In this document: positions 1-4,761 of the stretch, in pieces
How the letters are laid out: the number at the start of each line of letters is the position of its first letter
Position numbering within the stretch: position 1 is the first letter of the stretch
Source: Clostridiales bacterium
GTDB taxonomy: Bacteria; Bacillota_A; Clostridia; Christensenellales; Borkfalkiaceae
Assembly (NCBI GenBank): GCA_015055785.1
Contig: SVHQ01000116.1
Coordinates: 1-6,082 of the forward strand
Direction: 5' to 3'
DNA: 6,082 bases
Translations under genes and position numbers: made by a program
The notes under the pieces: model-generated
Told to the model about the DNA's origin: nothing
The model's input: the letters and a program-made list of their open reading frames with translations, nothing else
The model's database searches: none

Positions 1-153
1 GATCTTGAATTTAAAATCACGACGATGTACATGGATGGTATGCGTTGCGCGGAGATTTGCGAAATAACGGGTAAATCGCCAAAGAGCGTGGAAAACGCCA
101 TTCAGCGCAGTAAAATCAAATTACAGAAACTGTTGCAAGAAACAGACGATTGA
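1..153 (+). CDS. sigH: RNA polymerase sigma factor, SigH-like, C-terminal end (5' partial)
   Basis: The first 50 codons of the window read in frame to a TGA at 151-153; the start lies outside. The peptide is the end of a sigma-70 region 4: a helix-turn-helix for -35 recognition, with YMDGMRCAEICEITGKSPKS at residues 10-29 followed by SVENAIQRSKIKLQKLL. The K-S-(V/I)-(E/D)-N-A-(I/L)-Q-R-x-K-x-K-L pattern closely matches the recognition helix and tail of Bacillus SigH (sigma-30/sigma-H), from memory of that family, rather than ECF or primary sigma factors. SigH in Firmicutes drives transition-phase and early sporulation genes; whether this organism sporulates cannot be told from here. The gene is followed by 77 bp and then dnaX on the same strand, so co-transcription is possible. 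The main alternative is another small alternative sigma factor, because only region 4 is visible. Confidence 0.75.
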   Translation, partial: DLEFKITTMYMDGMRCAEICEITGKSPKSVENAIQRSKIKLQKLLQETDD

Positions 154-207
154 TATAGACTGCTACAGATTGACATAGATTGAGATAGAAGCTACCAATT
201 GATAGAA
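148..207. repeat. Degenerate ~10-bp tandem repeat in the sigH-dnaX spacer
   Basis: Decamers GATTGATATA (148-157), GATTGACATA (168-177) and GATTGAGATA (178-187) differ from each other at one base and sit in 10-bp phase, with a related ATTGATAGAA at 198-207. The intervening units GACTGCTACA (158-167) and GAAGCTACCA (188-197) share a GCTAC core, so the block can also be read as an imperfect duplication of about 30 bp. The first unit overlaps the last codon and stop of the sigma gene. The unit contains TTGAxA, resembling a -35 hexamer, at 150, 170, 180 and 199. Confidence 0.6.
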
Positions 208-208
208 A
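170..208 (+). promoter_or_regulatory. Weak candidate promoter upstream of dnaX
   Basis: A perfect TTGACA lies at 170-175, but the best hexamer 17 bp downstream is TACCAA (193-198), only 3/6 to TATAAT. A second pairing, TTGAGA (180-185) with TAGAAA (203-208) at 17 bp, scores better at -10 but would start transcription around 215, leaving almost no leader before the Shine-Dalgarno site at 217-223. Both hexamers belong to the decamer repeat, so the resemblance may be incidental. dnaX may simply be read through from the sigma gene. Confidence 0.2.
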
Positions 209-230
209 AACGAAAGAAAGGAGAAAGAGT

Positions 231-2084
231 ATGGCATATTTGGCTTTATACCGTATGTTTAGACCGACAACGTTAAACGACGTTGTACGTCAGGAACATA
301 TTGTAACGGTATTGAAAAATCAAATCGACACGGGCAGGATTGGACATGCCTATCTCTTTTGCGGTCCGCGTGGTACGGGGAAAACGAGTATTGCGAAGAT
401 ATTTGCGTCGGCAATCAATTGTGAAACGCCGATAAACGGTTCGCCTTGCGGAAAGTGTGCGACGTGCCAAGCGCTTAAAGATCCGTCCAATCTCGATATC
501 ACAGAAATCGACGCAGCGTCAAATAATGGCGTGGATGAAATGCGTGATTTGCGTGAAAAGGTGCAATATCCGCCCGTAGCAGGGAAATATAAAGTATATA
601 TTATTGACGAAGTCCACATGCTTTCCCCTGGGGCGTTCAACGCGCTTTTAAAAACGTTGGAGGAACCGCCTACACATGCGGTATTTGTTTTGGCAACGAC
701 GGAAGCGCAGAAAATTCCTGCCACCATTCTTTCCCGTTGTATGCGTTTTGATTTTAAATTAATCCCGCAGGAAGATTTGGAAAAACGTCTTCGTTACGTA
801 TTCGATCAAATCGGTAAAACGTATGACGACGAGGCGATTTCCGCGATTGCGCGTGCAGGCGCAGGGAGCGTTCGTGATATGCTTTCCATTGCCGATACGT
901 GCGCTTCGTATACAAGTGGGAAATTAACCTATGCAGACGTAAATACGGTGCTTGGAAATGCCGATTTCGAGCAGGTGGCAAAGCTCTGCCGCGCGGTTTT
1001 ACAAGGGGACGTTGGCGTGGCTTTTGAAGAAGCGGAAAACTTCTTATCTGCTGGGAAGAGCGTAGGTATGCTCTTAAAAGACGTTATGAATTTTTTAAAC
1101 GCTTGCGCAGTCGCAAAGACGTGCCGCGACGGGCAAAAAATCTTGGCGTTCCCGAACGATATGTATGCCTTGGTGGCGGCGGTGGCAAAGGAAACAGACG
1201 GACATCGTTTGCTTCGCGTAACGGAAATTTTTGCGACGGTAGAGCCCGATTTGAAATACTCCACTTCACCGAGAATTTTATTTGAAACGGCGGTGATGAA
1301 AGCGAGTATGCCTGAATCGGATTATGATATTGAAACACTAATTTCTCGTATAGCAGACTTGGAAAAACGAATTGAGAACGGTGTTGTTTTAAAAAATGCA
1401 GGGGGCATGTCCGCGTTGAATACAAATACGGACTCTGATCAAGAAGCACCCAAGGCGGCGGTTTCTACGTCTGAAACGATGTTACAAAAGCCGAAAACGC
1501 AGCCCAAGCAAGAAGAAAATTTTGATAATGCCGATTCAGATTATCCAGTAGCGGATTTTGATATTCCGCCTGAAATGGACGCTCCGCCAGATGAAGCGGC
1601 AACTGGCGGCAACGTGTATTTTGATATAGGCTTCGAGCCAAAACGTTCGCAACCGCCGACAAGGAAAGAGCAAAATTCTATGCCTGCCTCGACATACACG
1701 AACACACCGACAACGACAACGCCAAGTGTAGCTACGCCTCGCGCGGTGAAACCTGCGGTGAAAGGTGATGCAAAGGCAACGTTTGGTAGCTTTTTGCGCT
1801 CCATTCGTAAGATTGCCAAGAGCGGTGTTTTGTTGACACTTTGCATGGATTTAGACAGCGAATATGACGGCGACGTTTTCGTGCTTTGCACGGCAAGCGA
1901 CACGATTTATCGTTCTTTGAGTAAGGCAGACCATGCGGAATTAATTGCAAAAGCTTTCTTGGAGATTGGCATTGAAGCAGGCGGTTTTGAACTGCGATTA
2001 AAGGGCAAGCAATCGGACACGTTCAATAAAAACGTTGCGGAGTTAAAGGAAACGTTTGCTGGAGTAAAAATAGAAATTAAATAA
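231..2084 (+). CDS. dnaX: DNA polymerase III subunit gamma/tau (clamp loader)
   Basis: This is the ATPase subunit of the replicative clamp loader, 617 aa. The AAA+ core shows the Walker A motif GPRGTGKT (45-52), a four-cysteine zinc site C64/C73/C76/C79, Walker B with DEVH at 126-129, sensor 1 LATTE (154-158), the arginine-finger motif SRC (R169) and sensor 2 GSVRDML (212-218, R215). A helical domain III follows to about residue 365. Residues ~390-515 form a low-complexity acidic and Pro/Thr/Ser-rich linker, including a run of Thr near 490-497. A compact C-terminal domain (~515-617) resembles the tau tail of Firmicutes DnaX proteins that contacts the polymerase. The start is supported by AAAGGAG (217-223), 7 nt before ATG, and by the family-typical MAYLALYRMFRP opening. 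It heads the dnaX-ybaB-recR cluster. A possible internal -1 frameshift signal at 1388-1394 is listed separately. Confidence 0.97.
   Translation: MAYLALYRMFRPTTLNDVVRQEHIVTVLKNQIDTGRIGHAYLFCGPRGTGKTSIAKIFASAINCETPINGSPCGKCATCQALKDPSNLDITEIDAASNNGVDEMRDLREKVQYPPVAGKYKVYIIDEVHMLSPGAFNALLKTLEEPPTHAVFVLATTEAQKIPATILSRCMRFDFKLIPQEDLEKRLRYVFDQIGKTYDDEAISAIARAGAGSVRDMLSIADTCASYTSGKLTYADVNTVLGNADFEQVAKLCRAVLQGDVGVAFEEAENFLSAGKSVGMLLKDVMNFLNACAVAKTCRDGQKILAFPNDMYALVAAVAKETDGHRLLRVTEIFATVEPDLKYSTSPRILFETAVMKASMPESDYDIETLISRIADLEKRIENGVVLKNAGGMSALNTNTDSDQEAPKAAVSTSETMLQKPKTQPKQEENFDNADSDYPVADFDIPPEMDAPPDEAATGGNVYFDIGFEPKRSQPPTRKEQNSMPASTYTNTPTTTTPSVATPRAVKPAVKGDAKATFGSFLRSIRKIAKSGVLLTLCMDLDSEYDGDVFVLCTASDTIYRSLSKADHAELIAKAFLEIGIEAGGFELRLKGKQSDTFNKNVAELKETFAGVKIEIK
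1388..1438 (+). other. Possible -1 frameshift site giving a short gamma-like DnaX
   Basis: In the dnaX frame, codons 386-388 read GTT TTA AAA, giving a T TTA AAA heptamer at 1388-1394 inside a T4A6 run. It lies after domain III and at the start of the linker, the place where Escherichia coli dnaX shifts frame to make gamma. After a -1 shift the frame runs about 14 codons to a TGA at 1436-1438, predicting a product of about 402 aa. A 5-bp stem GTCCG (1409-1413)/CGGAC (1429-1433) lies 14 nt downstream of the heptamer, farther than usual. Similar heptamers occur in frame at 647-653 and 1094-1100, so chance is a real alternative. Confidence 0.25.
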
Positions 2085-2098
2085 AATAGAAATCAAAC
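2067..2098 (+). repeat. 16-bp imperfect tandem duplication across the dnaX stop codon
   Basis: The units AAAATAGAAATTAAAT (2067-2082) and AAAATAGAAATCAAAC (2083-2098) are adjacent and match at 14 of 16 bases. The dnaX TAA occupies 2082-2084, at the junction. The first copy encodes the last residues of DnaX and the second is untranslated. It may be a slippage duplication that survived in the spacer; the A-rich composition makes it only moderately significant. Confidence 0.5.
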
Positions 2099-2152
2099 AA
2101 ATCGAAAAGAATCGATTGAAATTTTAAATAGGATAATTCGGAGGAAAAAATC

Positions 2153-2485
2153 ATGGCAGGATTTAAAGGTGGCAACAATAATATGCAAAATTTGATGCGT
2201 CAAGCGCAAAAGATGCAGGAAGAAATGGAAAAAACGGCAGAATTATTGGACGATTGGGAAGTCGTGGGTACTGCCGCAAACGAAGCGGTTGTTGTTTACA
2301 TGAATGCAAAGAAAATCATCAACGGCATTGAGTTGGACGAAAGCATTGTAGACCCCACGGACGTGGAAATGTTGGAAGACTTGATTATGGCTGCTATCAA
2401 TGACGGTTATACGAAAGCAGATAAAGTATACGAGGAAAAAATGGGCAAGTACGGCGACATGGGCGCGCTTGGGGGAATGATTTAA
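2153..2485 (+). CDS. ybaB: YbaB/EbfC family nucleoid-associated protein
   Basis: A 110-aa protein, the usual size for this family of small dimeric DNA-binding proteins that coat the nucleoid. It opens with a short Gly/Asn-rich stretch, then the family helix NLMRQAQKMQEEMEKT (13-28), a beta-sheet core with the characteristic VDPTDVEMLEDLIMAAINDG segment (66-85), and a C-terminal MGKYGDMGALGGMI tail like the Gly/Met-rich end of relatives. The glycine-rich turn normally seen after VxGTA (often AGGG) is ANEA here. The start is set by GGAGG (2140-2144), 8 nt before ATG; a second Met at residue 11 lacks such a site. It lies 68 bp after dnaX and 3 bp before recR, the classic arrangement, so it is almost certainly in the same operon. 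Its precise function is not settled even in model species. Confidence 0.93.
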   Translation: MAGFKGGNNNMQNLMRQAQKMQEEMEKTAELLDDWEVVGTAANEAVVVYMNAKKIINGIELDESIVDPTDVEMLEDLIMAAINDGYTKADKVYEEKMGKYGDMGALGGMI

Positions 2486-2488
2486 TCG

Positions 2489-3082
2489 ATGGATATTTTT
2501 ATCGAGCCGATTGGCAAACTCATTAACGAGTTTTCAAAATTACCAGGCGTGGGTAAGAAAACGGCGCAACGTTATGCTTATAAAGTAATCGATATGTCGG
2601 AATCGGAAGCGCGTGCTTTTGCCGACGCGATTTTGGGCGTGAAACGCAAGGTTAGATATTGTAAGGTGTGCGGTAATTTCACCGAGGAAGAAGTCTGTGG
2701 GATTTGTCGCACGCGCGAACGCACGTCAATTTGTGTTGTGAAAGAACCCAAAGACGTTGCTGCAATTGAAAAATTACATGAATTTAAAGGTGTGTATCAC
2801 GTTTTACACGGCGTAATCGACCCTCTCTCTGGTGTGGGACCGAACGATATCCGATTAAAGGAATTGTTGGCGCGTTTGAACGAGGGTGACGTGAAAGAAG
2901 TAATCGTGGCTACGAATCCTGACGTTTCAGGGGATGCTACGGCAATGTATATTGCAAAGCTTATCAAGCCTTTCGATATTCCCGTTACGCGTCTTGCGCA
3001 TGGTATTCCCATCGGTTCGGAAATCGAATACACTGATGAGGTGACGTTGGCAAGGGCGTTTATCGAGCGTAATCGCATGTAA
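2489..3082 (+). CDS. recR: Recombination mediator protein RecR
   Basis: A 197-aa protein, full length for RecR, which together with RecO (and RecF at some gaps) helps load RecA on SSB-coated single-stranded DNA. It has the helix-hairpin-helix [11 protein letters not shown] (18-28), a Cys4 zinc finger C58/C61/C70/C73, a Toprim domain from about 81 to 170 beginning [10 protein letters not shown], and the C-terminal signature [20 protein letters not shown] (168-187) with the Walker B-like end. In the Toprim DxD-like position the usual EGEATA reads SGDATA (147-152), keeping only one of the two acids. The gene begins 3 nt after the ybaB stop. The only purine-rich stretch upstream is GGGGG at 2471-2475, rather far away, so translation is probably coupled to ybaB. 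Identity is secure. Confidence 0.96.
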   Translation: MDIFIEPIGKLINEFSKLPGVGKKTAQRYAYKVIDMSESEARAFADAILGVKRKVRYCKVCGNFTEEEVCGICRTRERTSICVVKEPKDVAAIEKLHEFKGVYHVLHGVIDPLSGVGPNDIRLKELLARLNEGDVKEVIVATNPDVSGDATAMYIAKLIKPFDIPVTRLAHGIPIGSEIEYTDEVTLARAFIERNRM

Positions 3083-3099
3083 TGTAAAGGAAATATAGG

Positions 3100-3159
3100 A
3101 TGACGTTATGCTTACGGCATTTTCTATTTGGAGATGGCGGCAGTATTCAAGCATTTTAA
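3100..3159 (+). CDS. Possible 19-codon leader peptide upstream of gpsA
   Basis: An ATG at 3100 opens 19 codons ending in TAA at 3157-3159. A Shine-Dalgarno-like AAAGGA (3086-3091) precedes it by 8 nt. The peptide begins MTLCLRHFLF and is moderately hydrophobic, with no run of one amino acid that would suggest a classic amino-acid attenuator. Its stop codon touches the base of the hairpin at 3159-3174, and its codons include both upstream arms of the two alternative stems described for this spacer. It could equally be a chance ORF: nothing about it is recognisable as a known family. Confidence 0.22.
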   Translation: MTLCLRHFLFGDGGSIQAF

Positions 3160-3183
3160 GGCGTAAGAACGCCTATAGAAAAT
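3111..3183 (+). promoter_or_regulatory. Structured leader with alternative stems before gpsA
   Basis: A perfect 6-bp hairpin AGGCGT-AAGA-ACGCCT occupies 3159-3174. Directly flanking it, ATTTTCTAT (3119-3127) is the exact reverse complement of ATAGAAAAT (3175-3183), so the outer stem can stack on the hairpin. A competing stem pairs CTTACG (3111-3116) with CGTAAG (3162-3167) and cannot coexist with the hairpin. No T-tract follows, so this does not look like an intrinsic terminator. The outer stem ends 3 nt before the gpsA Shine-Dalgarno site (AGAGG, 3187-3191). This suggests possible control of gpsA translation or mRNA stability, which is inference. Confidence 0.35.
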
Positions 3184-3199
3184 AAAAGAGGAAAGAATT

Positions 3200-4183
3200 A
3201 TGAAAGTATCAGTACTTGGTTGCGGTCGTTGGGGATCGTTTATTGCGTGGTATCTTTGTAACCACGGTCATGACGTATATTCTTGGGGACCAGAAGACGA
3301 CTATTCCTATAAAGTATTAAAAGAAACGGGCAAAAACGAGTATGTAAACCTTGACGAACGTATTTGCCTCACTTGTGATTTAAAAGAAGCGATTGACCAT
3401 GCGGAAGTCATCATTATTTCCATTTCTTCGCAAGGTCTGCGCGACTTCATGCAACGTATCATTCAGCAGGACGTGTCGGATAAAAAATTTGTGCTTTGCA
3501 TGAAAGGTATCGAGGTTTCCACGGGCTGTCGTTTGTCGGAAGTGCTCACACAGAGCGGTATTTCGTCTGAAAATATTGCCGTTTGGGTGGGGCCTGGGCA
3601 TATTCAAGCCTTCACGCAGGGGATTCCCAATTGCATGATAATCGATTCGACGAATCCCGAGCTCAAAACACAGCTTGCAAATGCTTTCCGCTCCGATTTG
3701 ATTCGTTTCTATTATGGGGAAGATCTTATCGGTTCCGAACTTGGCGCGGCGGCGAAAAACGTGATGGGCATTGTGGCAGGTGTATTGGATGGCTGTGGTT
3801 ATACAGCGATGAAAGGGGCGTTGATGGCACGTGGCGCACGCGAAGTAGCGCGTTTGATTAAAGCGATGGGCGGCAACGAATTGTCGGCGTATGGTTTGGC
3901 GCACCTTGGCGATTACGAAGCGACCCTCTTTAGTGAGTTTTCGCATAACCGCAGATATGGTGAAATGCTCGTGAAAGGGGAGAAGTTTGAGAAGTTGGCT
4001 GAGGGCGTTTCTACGGCTGCGGCGATGAAAAAGTTGGGCGAAATTTATAACGTCGAACTGCCTATCACCAACGCTGTATATGAAATGTGCTACGGCGAAG
4101 GGGAAGAAGATTATAAGGAAAGAGCAAACCGTTTGATGGTGAAGCTTTTTGAACGCGACATAAAAACAGAATTTTCATCCTAA
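3200..4183 (+). CDS. gpsA: NAD(P)H-dependent glycerol-3-phosphate dehydrogenase
   Basis: Cytosolic enzyme of 327 aa that reduces dihydroxyacetone phosphate to sn-glycerol-3-phosphate, the backbone for phospholipids. The N-terminal Rossmann fold has GCGRWG at 7-12, and KGIE (102-105) matches the family KGLE. The C-terminal helical domain carries the catalytic lysine K186 in AAAKNV, then MKGALMARGAREVARL (204-219), LGD (236-238), HNRR (249-252), EGV (268-270) and LPITNAVY (287-294). Two motifs are unusual: the common GPSHAEEVA-type loop reads GPGHIQAFT (131-139), and GALKN reads AAAKN. I think it belongs to a divergent clostridial branch of GpsA. AGAGG (3187-3191) stands 8 nt before ATG. It lies 117 bp after recR with no clear promoter, so it may be co-transcribed, and it ends just before a strong terminator. 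Confidence 0.92.
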   Translation: MKVSVLGCGRWGSFIAWYLCNHGHDVYSWGPEDDYSYKVLKETGKNEYVNLDERICLTCDLKEAIDHAEVIIISISSQGLRDFMQRIIQQDVSDKKFVLCMKGIEVSTGCRLSEVLTQSGISSENIAVWVGPGHIQAFTQGIPNCMIIDSTNPELKTQLANAFRSDLIRFYYGEDLIGSELGAAAKNVMGIVAGVLDGCGYTAMKGALMARGAREVARLIKAMGGNELSAYGLAHLGDYEATLFSEFSHNRRYGEMLVKGEKFEKLAEGVSTAAAMKKLGEIYNVELPITNAVYEMCYGEGEEDYKERANRLMVKLFERDIKTEFSS

Positions 4184-4196
4184 GAAAAAATCAATA

Positions 4197-4235
4197 AAAA
4201 AATGCTTTGGTTGTAATTCAGCCAAAGCATTTTTT
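4197..4235. terminator. Bidirectional intrinsic terminator between gpsA and smpB
   Basis: Arms 4197-4213 and 4219-4235 pair over 17 bp with a single G-T wobble and a 5-nt loop (4214-4218). The core is ATGCTTTGG/CCAAAGCAT. The left arm starts in an A-run and the right arm ends in a T-run, so the plus strand has a U-tract after the hairpin for gpsA, and the minus strand has one for smpB. It begins 13 bp after the gpsA stop and lies 28 bp past the smpB stop, as expected for convergent genes sharing one terminator. Confidence 0.93.
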
Positions 4236-4258
4236 GTTTACAGTCTTTGTTTGCAGAC
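4233..4258. repeat. 13-bp imperfect tandem duplication downstream of smpB
   Basis: TTTGTTTACAGTC (4233-4245) and TTTGTTTGCAGAC (4246-4258) are adjacent and match at 11 of 13 bases. They fill the space between the shared terminator and the smpB stop codon. The first copy overlaps the terminator T-run by three bases. No function is evident. Confidence 0.5.
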
Positions 4259-4263
4259 AAGTA

Positions 4264-4716
4264 TCAAAAGCCTGCGTTTTTAATTTCACGATCAACCGAG
4301 CGTTTTACGTCACGTTCGGCAATTGTTTGTTTTTTATCGTAGGTATGTTTACCGCGACAAAGGGCAATTTCCATTTTAATCAAGGAATCTTTAAAATACA
4401 TTTTCAAAGGAACGAGGGTATAGCCTTGTCTATTGATTTTGCCTGCAATTTTGGCGATTTCATGCTTGTGCAACAATAGCCTTCTATCTCTTCGCGTGTC
4501 CTTTGTACTGAACGCGTCCGAGCGTTCGTATAAGGCAATATGCATATTTTTAACGCTTACGTCATTTCCGCGAACGAAACAAAAGCTGTCGTTCATATTC
4601 ACGTTCCCAGCACGCACCGATTTAATTTCGTTGCCTTGTAAAACAATGCCCGCCTCGTATTTTTCTTCGATAAAGTATTCAAAAGAAGCGCTTTTATTGG
4701 TCGCGATTACTTTCAT
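4264..4716 (-). CDS. smpB: SsrA (tmRNA)-binding protein SmpB
   Basis: A 150-aa basic protein that delivers tmRNA to ribosomes stalled without a stop codon. Family landmarks are in order: the opening MKVIATNKSASFEYFIEEKY, EAGIVLQGNEIKSVRAGNVN (21-40) forming the OB-fold core, NMHIALYE (57-64), RRLLLHKHEI (78-87), GYTLVPLKMYFKD (98-110), and the C-terminal YDKKQTIAERDVKRSVDREI (126-145), a basic tail that in known SmpB proteins enters the mRNA channel. The start at 4716 is preferred because GGAG (4728-4725) lies 8 nt upstream and the product matches family length. An in-frame GTG at 4749 would add 11 residues that family members lack. It lies 45 bp downstream of rnr on the same strand, the usual rnr-smpB order, and ends at the shared terminator. 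The tmRNA gene is not downstream here. Confidence 0.96.
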   Translation of the reverse strand: MKVIATNKSASFEYFIEEKYEAGIVLQGNEIKSVRAGNVNMNDSFCFVRGNDVSVKNMHIALYERSDAFSTKDTRRDRRLLLHKHEIAKIAGKINRQGYTLVPLKMYFKDSLIKMEIALCRGKHTYDKKQTIAERDVKRSVDREIKNAGF

Positions 4717-4724
4717 AACAAATT

Positions 4725-4728
4725 CTCC
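4725..4728 (-). promoter_or_regulatory. Ribosome binding site that fixes the smpB start
   Basis: Reading the minus strand, GGAG is followed by 8 nt and then the ATG at 4716-4714. No comparable site precedes the upstream in-frame GTG at 4749, which sits only 12 nt after the rnr stop codon. This supports the 150-aa form of SmpB. Confidence 0.75.
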
Positions 4729-4761
4729 ATTTATACTCAACGCGTACACGGTATGCCCATT

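Noticed and set aside
350..727. Long open frames on the strand opposite dnaX, gpsA and rnr (for example 350-727, 3380-3946, 5500-5892)
   Set aside because: They overlap genes of certain identity, have no ribosome sites or recognisable domains, and their composition is that expected from the complementary strand.
2116..2137. TTGAAA (2116-2121) and GATAAT (2132-2137) as a ybaB promoter
   Set aside because: The spacing is only 10 bp, too short for a sigma-A promoter; ybaB is in the dnaX operon.
3108..3129. ATGC-TTACG-GCAT hairpin followed by a T-rich stretch as a recR terminator
   Set aside because: The stem has only 4 bp and the T-rich stretch is interrupted by C and A; too weak compared with the terminator at 4197-4235.
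4236..4263. Possible tmRNA (ssrA) gene downstream of smpB
   Set aside because: Only 28 bp separate the terminator from the smpB stop, far too short for tmRNA, and gpsA follows convergently.
4717..4749. In-frame GTG at 4749 that would extend SmpB by 11 residues
   Set aside because: No ribosome site precedes it, it lies 12 nt after the rnr stop, and the extra residues are not part of known SmpB proteins. The ATG at 4716 has GGAG 8 nt upstream.
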